Shown here in pieces: positions 1 to 7,253 of a stretch of DNA of 10,605 nt. Positions within the stretch are counted from its first letter, which is position 1. Each line of letters opens with the position of its first letter. A program made the translations under genes and the position numbers. Under the pieces are notes generated by a model. That model saw nothing but the letters and a program-made list of their open reading frames with translations. It ran no database searches and was not told where the DNA came from. Origin of the DNA: Betaproteobacteria bacterium (GTDB taxonomy: Bacteria; Pseudomonadota; Gammaproteobacteria; Burkholderiales; SG8-39); contig JAAOZY010000009.1 of NCBI GenBank assembly GCA_012274205.1, forward strand, positions 1-10,605, read 5' to 3'.

Positions 1-2
1 GC

Positions 3-2774
3 CAGCTGCCGTTCAACATGATAGGCAAGGCCGAAGCCGCCGGCGAGACCAAGCTCGAAGGCGGCAAGGTCGAAGTGAAGCGCACGGTGTGCACGCACTG
101 CTCGGTCGGCTGCGCCATCGATGCCGTGGTGCAGAACGGCGTGTGGGTGCGGCAGGAGCCGGTGTTCGATTCGCCGCTCAACCTCGGCGCGCATTGCGCC
201 AAGGGCGCCGCGGTGCGCGAGCACGGCATGACGGAAAATTCGCACCGCCTGAAGTACCCGATGAAGCTCGAGAACGGCAAGTACAAGCGCATCAGCTGGG
301 ACCAGGCGATCAACGAGGTCGGCGACAAGCTGCTCGCGATCAGGAAGGAGAGCGGTCCTGACGCCACCTACTGGGTCGGCTCGAGCAAGCACAACAACGA
401 GCAGGCCTACCTGATGTGCAAGTTCGTGCGCCTGTTCGGCACCAACAACACCGACCACCAGGCGCGCATCTGCCACTCGACCACGGTCGCCGGCGTCGCC
501 AACACCTGGGGTTACGGCGCGATGACCAACTCCTACAATGACATGCAGAACGCCAAGGCGATCTGGTTCATGGGCTCGAACGCGGCCGAGGCGCACCCGG
601 TATCGATGCTGCACGTGCTGCACGCGAAGGAGTCGGGCGCCAAGATCATCGTCGCCGACCCGCGCTTCACCCGCACCGCGGCCAAGGCCGACCAGTATGT
701 GCGCATCCGCTCCGGCACCGACATTCCGGTCATCTACGGCGTGCTCTACCATGTGTTCAAGAACGGCTGGGAAGACAAGCAGTACATCCACGACCGCGTC
801 TACGGCATGGAGAAGGTCAGGGACGAGGTGATGAAATGGACGCCCGAGCGGGTGCAGGAGGTCAGCGGCGTATCCGAGGCGGACTGCTACAAGATCGCCG
901 AGACCATGGCCAAGAACCGGCCCTCGAGCATCGTCTGGTGCATGGGCCAGACCCAGCACACCATCGGCAATGCGATGGTGCGCGCATTCTGCATATTCCA
1001 GCTTGCGCTGGGCAACATCGGTGTCATGGGCGGCGGCGCCAATATTTTCCGCGGCCACGACAATGTACAGGGCGCGACCGACATCGGCCCGAACCCGGAT
1101 TCGCTGCCGGGTTACTACGGCATCATCCCCGGGGCCTTCGCGCACTGGGCCAAGGTATGGAATGTCGATCTCGCGTGGCTGAAAAAGCAATACGCGTCCG
1201 AGGCCATGATGACCAAGCCCGGCATCACCGTATCGCGCTGGATCGACGGCGTGACTGAGAAGAACGAGCTGATCGACCAGGACAACAACCTGCGCTCGAT
1301 GGTGTTCTGGGGCCACGCGCCCAACAGCCAGACGCGCGGCAAGGAAATGGTCGAGGCGATGAAGAAGCTCGATCTGCTGGTGGTGATCGATCCCTACCCC
1401 TCGGCCACCGCGGCGATGGCGTCCATGGTCCGAAAGGACGGCGTCTACCTGTTGCCGGCGGCAACACAGTTCGAAACTTCGGGCAGCGTCACCGCCTCCA
1501 ACCGCTCGCTGCAGTGGCGGGAGAAGGTGATCGAGCCGCTGTTCGAGTCCAAGCCCGACCAGACCATCATGTATCTGTTCGCGAAGAAGTTCGGTTTTGC
1601 CGACCAGCTGGTCGGCAAGAAGGACGGCAAGCAGAACATTCAGGTGGTGAAGGATGAACCGGTGATCGAGGACATCACGCGCGAATTCAATCGCGGCACC
1701 TGGACCATAGGCTATACCGGCCAGAGCCCGGAGCGGCTGAAGCTGCACATGAAGCACATGAACACCTTCGACGTGAAGACCCTGCGCGCCAAGGGCGGCC
1801 CCTGCGACGGCGACTACTTCGGTCTGCCCTGGCCCTGCTACGGCACGCCGGAACTCAAGCATCCGGGCTCGCCCAATCTCTACATGACCGAGCGCCACGT
1901 GATGGACGGCGGCGGCAACTTTCGCGCGAATTTCGGCGTGGAGCGCGACGGCGTCAACCTGCTGGCCGAGGACGGGTCCTACTCCAAGGGAGCCGACCTG
2001 ACTACCGGCTATCCGGAGTTCGATCACGTGCTGCTGAAAAAGCTGGGCTGGTGGGACGACCTGACCGATGAGGAAAAGAAGCAGGCGGAGGGGAAGAACT
2101 GGAAGACCGACCTCTCCGGCGGCATCCAGCGCGTGGTGATGAAGGTGCACGGCTGCCACCCGTTCGGCAACGCCAAGGCGCGCGCGCTGGTGTGGAATTT
2201 CCCCGACGGCGTTCCGCTGCACCGCGAGCCGCTGTATTCGCCGCGGCCCGACATGGTGGAGAAATACCCGACCCACGACGACAAGAAAGCGTTCTGGCGC
2301 CTGCCGACGCTGTTCAAGTCGGTGCAGGAAAAGAACAAGGACATCTCCAAGCAGTTCCCGCTGATCATGACCAGCGGCCGCCTGACAGAATACGAGGGCG
2401 GCGGCGAGGAAACCCGCTCCAATGCCTGGCTGGCGGAGCTGCAGCAGGACATGTTCGTGGAGATCAACCCCAAGTCGGCCAATGACCGCGGCATCCGCAA
2501 CGGCGAATACGTCTGGGTGAAGACGCCCACCGGCGCGCAGCTCAAGGTCATGGCGCAGGTGACCGAGCGCGTCGGCCCGGACACGGTGTTCCTGCCGTTC
2601 CACTTCTCCGGCTGGTGGATGGGCAAGGACATGCTCGACCACTATCCCGAGGGCGCGGCGCCGATCGTGCGCGGCGAGGCGGTCAACACGGCCACCACTT
2701 ATGGCTACGATGCAGTAACCATGATGCAGGAGACCAAGACCACCCTGTGTCAGATCGAAAAATTCCAGGCATAG
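3..2774 (+). CDS. fdhA: Formate dehydrogenase alpha (catalytic) subunit, Mo/W-bisPGD, Cys type; 5' partial
   Basis: Catalytic subunit of a membrane-associated respiratory formate dehydrogenase, oxidising formate to CO2 and passing electrons to the beta subunit. Numbering from the ATG at 18: C25, C28, C32 and C60 are the [4Fe-4S] ligands, with the conserved Lys at 62. C152-H153 stands where Sec-His occurs in selenoenzymes (codon TGC at 471-473), so this is a Cys-type enzyme. The middle holds the molybdopterin oxidoreductase domains, including the HDNVQGATD stretch, and residues about 780-918 form the C-terminal dinucleotide-binding domain. The frame is open to base 3 (QLPFN before the Met), which resembles the end of a Tat signal region. 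The true start with its twin-arginine motif is therefore probably upstream of the window and the ATG at 18 is internal. First gene of the visible operon; stops 12 bp before fdhB. Mo versus W cannot be told from sequence. Confidence 0.95.
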   Translation, partial: QLPFNMIGKAEAAGETKLEGGKVEVKRTVCTHCSVGCAIDAVVQNGVWVRQEPVFDSPLNLGAHCAKGAAVREHGMTENSHRLKYPMKLENGKYKRISWDQAINEVGDKLLAIRKESGPDATYWVGSSKHNNEQAYLMCKFVRLFGTNNTDHQARICHSTTVAGVANTWGYGAMTNSYNDMQNAKAIWFMGSNAAEAHPVSMLHVLHAKESGAKIIVADPRFTRTAAKADQYVRIRSGTDIPVIYGVLYHVFKNGWEDKQYIHDRVYGMEKVRDEVMKWTPERVQEVSGVSEADCYKIAETMAKNRPSSIVWCMGQTQHTIGNAMVRAFCIFQLALGNIGVMGGGANIFRGHDNVQGATDIGPNPDSLPGYYGIIPGAFAHWAKVWNVDLAWLKKQYASEAMMTKPGITVSRWIDGVTEKNELIDQDNNLRSMVFWGHAPNSQTRGKEMVEAMKKLDLLVVIDPYPSATAAMASMVRKDGVYLLPAATQFETSGSVTASNRSLQWREKVIEPLFESKPDQTIMYLFAKKFGFADQLVGKKDGKQNIQVVKDEPVIEDITREFNRGTWTIGYTGQSPERLKLHMKHMNTFDVKTLRAKGGPCDGDYFGLPWPCYGTPELKHPGSPNLYMTERHVMDGGGNFRANFGVERDGVNLLAEDGSYSKGADLTTGYPEFDHVLLKKLGWWDDLTDEEKKQAEGKNWKTDLSGGIQRVVMKVHGCHPFGNAKARALVWNFPDGVPLHREPLYSPRPDMVEKYPTHDDKKAFWRLPTLFKSVQEKNKDISKQFPLIMTSGRLTEYEGGGEETRSNAWLAELQQDMFVEINPKSANDRGIRNGEYVWVKTPTGAQLKVMAQVTERVGPDTVFLPFHFSGWWMGKDMLDHYPEGAAPIVRGEAVNTATTYGYDAVTMMQETKTTLCQIEKFQA

Positions 2775-2786
2775 GGGGAAACCATC

Positions 2787-3413
2787 ATGGCCCGCATGAA
2801 ATTCATCTGTGATGCCGAGCGCTGCATCGAGTGCAACGGCTGCGTGACTGCGTGCAAGCAGGAAAACGAGGTGCCCTGGGGCGTGAACCGCCGCCGCGTG
2901 GTGACACTCAACGACGGCGTGCCGGGGGAGAAGTCGATCTCGGTCGCCTGCATGCACTGCTCGGATGCGCCGTGCATGGCGGTGTGTCCGGTGGACTGCT
3001 TCTATCGCACCGAGGAAGGCGTGGTGCTGCACGACAAGGACCTGTGCATAGGCTGCGGCTACTGCTTCTATGCCTGCCCCTTCGGCGCGCCGCAGTTTCC
3101 GCAGGCGGGCGCCTTCGGCATGCGCGGCAAGATGGACAAGTGCACCTTCTGCGCCGGCGGCCCGGAGGCGGACAATTCCAAGGAGGAGTTCGCCAAGTAC
3201 GGTTCGAACCGCCTCGCGCAGGGCAAGCTGCCCGCCTGCGCCGAAATGTGTTCGACCAAGGCGCTGCTCGGCGGCGATGGCAACGTCATCGCCGACATAT
3301 TCCGCGACCGTGCGTTGAAGCGCGGCAAGGGCGCGGAGGTGTGGGGCTGGAGCACGGCCTACGGCAAGCCCGACCATCCGCAGCAGCAGGCACCGACGGG
3401 AGCCAAATCATGA
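2787..3413 (+). CDS. fdhB: Formate dehydrogenase beta subunit, four [4Fe-4S] ferredoxin-type protein
   Basis: Electron-transfer subunit carrying electrons from the catalytic subunit to the cytochrome b subunit. Its 208 residues contain sixteen cysteines in the four-cluster pattern: C13/16/19/23, C55/58/63/67, C87/90/93/97 and C119/122/151/155, plus extra C8 and C71. No hydrophobic C-terminal helix is present; the C-terminus is polar (ending near PTGAKS). It is thus shorter than the E. coli FdnH type (about 290 residues, C-terminal membrane anchor) and more like the Wolinella-type FdhB. There is no signal peptide, so export is presumably with the Tat-exported alpha subunit. A purine-rich ribosome site (GGGGGAA, 2774-2780) precedes the ATG. 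The stop overlaps the start of the next gene (ATGA, 3410-3413), implying translational coupling. Confidence 0.94.
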   Translation: MARMKFICDAERCIECNGCVTACKQENEVPWGVNRRRVVTLNDGVPGEKSISVACMHCSDAPCMAVCPVDCFYRTEEGVVLHDKDLCIGCGYCFYACPFGAPQFPQAGAFGMRGKMDKCTFCAGGPEADNSKEEFAKYGSNRLAQGKLPACAEMCSTKALLGGDGNVIADIFRDRALKRGKGAEVWGWSTAYGKPDHPQQQAPTGAKS

Positions 3414-3673
3414 TCAGCGCACGCAAATTTGGAATCGCCGGTCTGGCCTTGATTGCGGTGGCGGCGCTGGGCGGCTGCGGCGAAAAGGAGCAGGTCATCA
3501 AGTACGAGCAGGGCAAGTACCAGGGCAAACCCGATACCCAGCCCTGGGAGAGCGCTCCGGCGGATAGCCTGTACACCCGTTCGACCTGGAACAAGGGCGA
3601 CAAGAGCGGCTGGGAAACAGCGCTCAGAACGCGCAGCCAGAACCAGAACGAATACGTGCGCATCGGCCAATAA
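3410..3673 (+). CDS. Small lipoprotein in the formate dehydrogenase operon, function unknown
   Basis: 87-residue predicted lipoprotein. The start is the ATG at 3410, overlapping the fdhB stop by 4 bp, with GGGAG at 3398-3402 as ribosome site. The N-terminus is a short basic region (ARK), a hydrophobic stretch and a lipobox LGGC with the lipidated cysteine at residue 23. The mature part, about 65 residues, is hydrophilic and rich in Tyr, Trp, Lys and Gln, with no further cysteine and no metal-binding motif I recognise. The same frame stays open upstream inside fdhB (from 2831), but that part is out of frame with the ferredoxin domain and is not coding. Its place between the beta and gamma subunit genes, with coupling to fdhB, suggests an accessory subunit or assembly factor on the periplasmic face. 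This is inference; I do not recognise a named family. Confidence 0.85.
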   Translation: MISARKFGIAGLALIAVAALGGCGEKEQVIKYEQGKYQGKPDTQPWESAPADSLYTRSTWNKGDKSGWETALRTRSQNQNEYVRIGQ

Positions 3674-3682
3674 GGAGGCGAT

Positions 3683-4729
3683 ATGCGAGCCATGGAAGCA
3701 GGCATGCGGTATCTACTCCTCGGGCTGGCGCTGCTGTTGGCGGCATTCGCCGGAACCGCCTGGGCGCAGCAGGCGCAGGAAACCCAGGCGCAGCGCCAGC
3801 AGGTGCAGCCGGGCAACAACGCGCCGGTGTGGCGCGACGCGCGTTCGGGCAAGGAGGGCTTCACCACGGTCAAGGGGCGCGAGACGGGCGTCCTCATCCA
3901 GACCGAGGGCCAGACCTGGCGCGAATTGCGCAACGGCCCGATCACCCGCTACGGCGGCTGGCTGGTGGTGCTGATGCTGATTGCGATCGGCCTGTTCTAC
4001 ACGCTGCACGGCCCTATCGGATTGCACAGCCCGCGCACGGGCAAAATGATCGAGCGCTTTTCCCCGTTCGAGCGCATCGCGCACTGGAGCATGGCGATCA
4101 GCTTTTGCATCCTCGCGCTGAGCGGCCTGACGATGCTGTTCGGCAAGCACGTGCTGCTGCCGGTCATCGGCTATGCGCTGTTCAGCCTGCTCGCGGAAAT
4201 CGGCAAGAACCTGCACAACTTCGTCGGCCCGATCTTCCTGTTCAGCATCGTGGTGTTCGTGCTGAAATTCATCGGCGACAATTTTCCGCGCGCCTACGAC
4301 CTCACCTGGCTGGCCAAGGGCGGCGGCGTGATCGGCGATGCAGTCGTGCCTTCGGGGCGCTTCAACGCCGCCGAGAAAATCTGGTTCTGGGGCGGGGTGA
4401 TAGGCCTGGGCACGGTGTCCTGTGCCAGCGGCCTGGTGATGGATTTTCCCAACTTCGACCAGACGCGCGCGCAGATGATGCTCGCCAACTCGGTGCATGT
4501 CATCGCCGGGATACTGTTCATCGTCTGGTCGTTCACACACATCTATCTCGGTACTGTCGGCACCACCGGCGCCTACGAGGGGATGCGCAACGGCTACGTC
4601 GACGAAACCTGGGCGCGCGAACATGCACAATACTGGTACCAAGACGTTAAGGCCGGCAGGAGAGAGCTGCCTTCGGGCGAATCCGGGGCAGCGGTCGCCG
4701 CCAGCGCGCCGCCGCAGACCCAACATTAA
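3683..4729 (+). CDS. fdhC: Formate dehydrogenase gamma subunit, cytochrome b556
   Basis: Membrane dihaem cytochrome b subunit that passes electrons from FdhB to the quinone pool. 348 residues. A signal peptide with probable cleavage after AWA (residue 28) is followed by a periplasmic segment of about 60 residues containing NAPVWRDARSG. Main membrane segments lie near residues 92-108, 134-154, 180-198 and 270-290, with a further hydrophobic stretch at 234-253. Candidate haem ligands are H134 (RIAHWS), H178 (LHNF), H272 (SVHV) and H286 (THIY). The N-terminal exported extension is absent from short FdnI proteins (about 217 residues) but is common in the long gamma-subunit subfamily. The ATG at 3683 is preceded by a strong AAGGAGG (3672-3678). 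ATGs at 3692 and 3704 are alternatives that would keep the signal peptide. It begins 9 bp after the lipoprotein stop. Confidence 0.93.
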   Translation: MRAMEAGMRYLLLGLALLLAAFAGTAWAQQAQETQAQRQQVQPGNNAPVWRDARSGKEGFTTVKGRETGVLIQTEGQTWRELRNGPITRYGGWLVVLMLIAIGLFYTLHGPIGLHSPRTGKMIERFSPFERIAHWSMAISFCILALSGLTMLFGKHVLLPVIGYALFSLLAEIGKNLHNFVGPIFLFSIVVFVLKFIGDNFPRAYDLTWLAKGGGVIGDAVVPSGRFNAAEKIWFWGGVIGLGTVSCASGLVMDFPNFDQTRAQMMLANSVHVIAGILFIVWSFTHIYLGTVGTTGAYEGMRNGYVDETWAREHAQYWYQDVKAGRRELPSGESGAAVAASAPPQTQH

Positions 4730-4742
4730 TCGGGAGGCTGAA

Positions 4743-5027
4743 ATGAATCGCGGATCTATATTAGCGGCGGTAACATTGGCGATTGCACTGAGCGCCGGGC
4801 TGGCCCAGGCCAAGATAGCCGTTGCGCCCATGGACGATGCGGCCAAGGCCAAGGCCGAAGAAACGAAGGCCAAGGCCGCCGGGGCCGCAAAGAAAGAAAC
4901 GGAGCAGCTGGCCAAGGCACAGGACCGCGTGGCCGAGCGCTACAAGAAAAGCCATGGCAAAGAAGGCAAGCCGGAAGCCAGGATCGAAGCCAAGGCCGCA
5001 AAGCCGATGGCGGCGGCGAAGAAATAG
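4743..5027 (+). CDS. Small secreted Ala/Lys/Glu-rich protein, last gene of the formate dehydrogenase operon
   Basis: 94-residue protein of unknown function. The start is the ATG at 4743, with GGGAGG (4732-4737) five bases upstream, 13 bp after the fdhC stop. The N-terminus is a signal peptide with probable cleavage after AQA (residue 23). The mature part is low-complexity and charged: repeated AKAKAEE/KAKAAG-like runs, then KKETEQLAKAQDRV and a Lys-rich tail ending AAAKK. It is probably helical or a short coiled coil, with no cysteine. The frame is open upstream into fdhC to 4497, but that portion is out of frame with the cytochrome. The terminator follows 21 bp after the stop. Its place suggests a periplasmic partner of the dehydrogenase, though composition alone says little. 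Confidence is good that it is a gene and low on function. Confidence 0.8.
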   Translation: MNRGSILAAVTLAIALSAGLAQAKIAVAPMDDAAKAKAEETKAKAAGAAKKETEQLAKAQDRVAERYKKSHGKEGKPEARIEAKAAKPMAAAKK

Positions 5028-5048
5028 TTCGAAAACTCATTCGATCCG

Positions 5049-5071
5049 GGGCGCTGCGGCGCCCTTTTTTT
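5049..5071 (+). terminator. Rho-independent terminator of the formate dehydrogenase operon
   Basis: Perfect 6-bp stem GGGCGC (5049-5054) and GCGCCC (5059-5064) with loop TGCG, followed directly by seven T residues (5065-5071). It lies 21 bp after the last operon gene. It means no fdhD or fdhE follows in the same transcript. Confidence 0.92.
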
Positions 5072-5079
5072 AGCGACCG

Positions 5080-5124
5080 CCCGCGCACAAAGCTCGCGCG
5101 GGCTGTTTCGAGGCTCGTGCCTCG
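5080..5124. repeat. Two tandem hairpin-forming inverted repeats after the terminator
   Basis: First pair: CCCGCGC (5080-5086) and GCGCGGG (5096-5102), 7 bp perfect, 9-base loop. Second pair: CGAGGC (5109-5114) and GCCTCG (5119-5124), 6 bp perfect, loop TCGT. Neither has a T-run. With the terminator at 5049 they make three consecutive stems before the cupin gene. They could be backup termination or processing structures, or part of the cupin leader. Confidence 0.5.
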
Positions 5125-5189
5125 CGCTGCGCTTCCAAGTGCGCGCTGCGCTACCGATCGATCGCGGATTGTCTTCGGAAAGGGAAAAC

Positions 5190-5576
5190 ATGTCCAGGCG
5201 CAAATTCAGCGTGAGCCACCAGAAGGGCAGCGAGTTCAAGGCCGACGGCCTGCGCGCCTTCTTCGAATACCGCGACCTGGGCGTCAAGGAAGCGACCGGC
5301 GGCAAGGCTGTCGCCCATGTGATACGCGCGCGCCCGGGCGGGGAGTTCGTCGGCAGGACGCATTGGCACGAGACCGAGTTCCAGCTGGTCTACGTCCTCA
5401 AAGGCTGGATCAAGTTCGACTATGAAGGCGTGGGTGAAGTGCTGCTCGAAGCCGGTTCCTGCGCGCACCAGCCCCCGGGCATCCGCCACCGGGAACTGGG
5501 GCATTCGGACGATCTGGAGCTGCTCGAAGTGGTGCTGCCGGGCGATTTCAAGACGGTCGAACTGCCCGACCACTAA
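5190..5576 (+). CDS. Single-domain cupin protein, substrate unknown
   Basis: 128-residue small cupin (cupin_2-like beta barrel). Motif 1 is RTHWHETEFQLVYVLKG with H58, H60 and E63 (or E61) as probable metal ligands; motif 2 is PPGIRH with H100. No other domain and no signal peptide, so it should be cytoplasmic. The start is the ATG at 5190, with AGGGA (5181-5185) upstream. An in-frame ATG at 5139 would add 17 residues but has no clear ribosome site and runs through the hairpin-rich leader. It stands alone between the formate dehydrogenase terminator and the convergent chromate unit. Such cupins range from metal-dependent enzymes to sensors, so no function is assigned. Confidence 0.85.
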   Translation: MSRRKFSVSHQKGSEFKADGLRAFFEYRDLGVKEATGGKAVAHVIRARPGGEFVGRTHWHETEFQLVYVLKGWIKFDYEGVGEVLLEAGSCAHQPPGIRHRELGHSDDLELLEVVLPGDFKTVELPDH

Positions 5577-5597
5577 GCTGCGCTCGGGCGGCTCCGG

Positions 5598-5885
5598 CTA
5601 GACGCCCTGCACCAGCAGCATCTTCATATTCGCCGCCCCTTTGCGCGCCTCGATCGCGGCCTGGTATTCGGGCGATTTATAGAAGGCCCGGGCCTTCTCC
5701 ATCGACTCGAATTCCACTACCGTCAGCCGCTGCGGCTTCCACTCACCCTCGACTGCCTCGTAGGCGCCGCCGCGGATCAGATAGCGCCCGCCGTACTTGG
5801 CGATCGCTGCCGGCGCCAGTTTCTTGTATTCCTCGAACTGCGCCGGATTGCTGACTTCGATGTCGACTACCAGATAGGCTGCCAT
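5598..5885 (-). CDS. DUF1330 family protein
   Basis: 95-residue protein matching the DUF1330 dimeric alpha/beta-barrel-like family: an N-terminal AAYLVVDIEVSNPAQFEEY strand-helix, a central GGRYLIRGG turn, WKPQRLTVVEFESMEKARAFY, and a YQAAIEARKGAA helix. No exported or membrane segment. Start ATG at 5885 with ribosome site GGAGGA (complement of 5891-5896), 21 bp after chrA on the same strand, so it is probably the last gene of the chr transcript. The family has no agreed biochemical function, and a role in chromate or oxidative stress would be guesswork. It converges with the cupin gene, with 21 bp between stops. Confidence 0.9.
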   Translation of the reverse strand: MAAYLVVDIEVSNPAQFEEYKKLAPAAIAKYGGRYLIRGGAYEAVEGEWKPQRLTVVEFESMEKARAFYKSPEYQAAIEARKGAANMKMLLVQGV

Positions 5886-5906
5886 GTCATTCCTCCGTTG
5901 ATTTCC

Positions 5907-7253
5907 TCAGGAAACGAAAGTGTAAGCCAGGCCCGCGGCGCCGCAAGCCAGAATTACCGGGATAATGCCGGCCCGGTAGTGGAACAGCGCGATGAACGCG
6001 GCCACGCCGGTGAGGGCGGAGAACCACTCGAAGACGCCGCTGAATCCTGCCGGCCACAGCACATGCCAGGCGAAGAACACCGCAAGGTTGAGGATCACGC
6101 CGACTACTGCTGCGGTAATGCCGGTCAGCGGCGCGGTGAATTTGAGGTCGCCGTGCGTTGCCTCGACCAGCGGTGCGCCGATGAGGATGAACAGATACGA
6201 GGGCAGAAACGTAAAGAACGTTGCGACCGCCCCGCCGGCAATGCCGGCCCAAAGCGTGGACAGCGCATCGGGCCCGAATATCTGCTTGGTCCAGCCGGCG
6301 ACAAAACCCACATAGGTAACGATCATGATCAGCGGCCCCGGCGTGGTTTCGCCGAGCGCGAGCCCGTCTATCATTTGCTGCGGCGTGAGCCAGCCGTAGG
6401 TCTCGACGCCGCCCTGATAAACATAGGGCAGCACGGCGTAGGCGCCGCCGAAAGTCAGCAGCGCGGCCTTGGTGAAGAACCAGCCGATGCGGGTGAGGGG
6501 CGCGTCCCAGCCCTGCGCGAAATAGAGCCAGGCGATGGCGCCGGCCCAGAGCGCGAGCCCCGCGGCGCTGACGCCGAGGAAACGCCGCCAGCTGAAGCGC
6601 GCGTGCGCGGGCATGGGCGTGTCGTCGTCGATGATCGCCGCGCCATAGCGCCTGCCTGCGCTGCCGTGTCCGCCGCCAGTGGCGAACTGGCCTGGGGCAA
6701 TGCGCCCGCCGGCCGCACCGATGATGCCGGCAGCGAGCACGATATAGGGAAACGGGACTTTGAACGCGAAGATGGCGATAAAGGCCGCGGCGCTGATCGC
6801 CCACAGCGCGCCGTGCTTGAGTGCGCGCGAACCGATGCGGTAGGCGGCGAACAGCACGATGGCGGTGATCGCCGGCTTGATGCCGTAGAGTATGCCCGCG
6901 ACCAGCGGCAGCTTGCCGAACACGAGATAAATCCAGGTCAGCCCCATCAGGATGAACATCGAGGGCAGCACGAACAGCACGCCGGCGATGATGCCGCCCC
7001 AGCTGCGATGCATCATCCAGCCGATATAGGTGGCGAGCTGGGTCGCCTCGGGGCCGGGCAGGAGCATGCAGTAATTGAGTGCGTGCAGAAAGCGCTTCTC
7101 CGAGATCCAGCGGCGCTTCTCCACCAGGTCCTGGTGCATGATCGCAATCTGCCCGGTGGGGCCGCCGAAACTGATGAAGCCGAGCTTGAGCCAGTACCAG
7201 AAGGCCTCTCCCAGTCTCACCGGCGTGGGGGGCTGCTCCCTGGCTTCAGTCAT
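5907..7253 (-). CDS. chrA: Chromate transporter ChrA, two-domain (long-chain CHR) type
   Basis: 448-residue inner-membrane transporter expected to export chromate. It has two homologous CHR halves. In the first, FGGPTGQ is at residues 29-35 and LLPGPEATQ at 64-72. In the second, FGGAYAVLPY is at 268-277 and GETTPGPL at 301-308. Many hydrophobic segments surround these, with a hydrophilic linker at about 183-222. The start is the ATG at 7253, which overlaps the chrB-domain stop by 4 bp (ATGA), indicating coupling. The open frame continues upstream to 7526, but there it is the out-of-frame shadow of the ChrB-domain gene. CHR proteins can also carry other oxyanions, so chromate is the family assignment rather than proof. 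Confidence 0.93.
   Translation of the reverse strand: MTEAREQPPTPVRLGEAFWYWLKLGFISFGGPTGQIAIMHQDLVEKRRWISEKRFLHALNYCMLLPGPEATQLATYIGWMMHRSWGGIIAGVLFVLPSMFILMGLTWIYLVFGKLPLVAGILYGIKPAITAIVLFAAYRIGSRALKHGALWAISAAAFIAIFAFKVPFPYIVLAAGIIGAAGGRIAPGQFATGGGHGSAGRRYGAAIIDDDTPMPAHARFSWRRFLGVSAAGLALWAGAIAWLYFAQGWDAPLTRIGWFFTKAALLTFGGAYAVLPYVYQGGVETYGWLTPQQMIDGLALGETTPGPLIMIVTYVGFVAGWTKQIFGPDALSTLWAGIAGGAVATFFTFLPSYLFILIGAPLVEATHGDLKFTAPLTGITAAVVGVILNLAVFFAWHVLWPAGFSGVFEWFSALTGVAAFIALFHYRAGIIPVILACGAAGLAYTFVS

Noticed and set aside
2831..3409. Long + frame overlapping fdhB out of frame and continuing into the lipoprotein gene
   Set aside because: Arg/Ala/Gly-rich shadow of GC-rich fdhB with no motif. 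Only the part from the ATG at 3410 has a lipobox and a ribosome site.
3713..4915. 400-codon - strand frame antisense to fdhC
   Set aside because: His/Arg/Ala-rich antisense shadow of a confident membrane cytochrome gene; no recognisable domain.
5586..5607. Possible bidirectional terminator between the convergent cupin and DUF1330 genes
   Set aside because: Only a 5-bp GGGCG/CGCCC stem with a long loop, no T-run on either strand, and it overlaps the DUF1330 3' end.
5902..5914. Palindrome TTTCCT-C-AGGAAA across the chrA stop
   Set aside because: Too short and without loop or T-run; partly forced by the stop codon context. Not enough to call a site.
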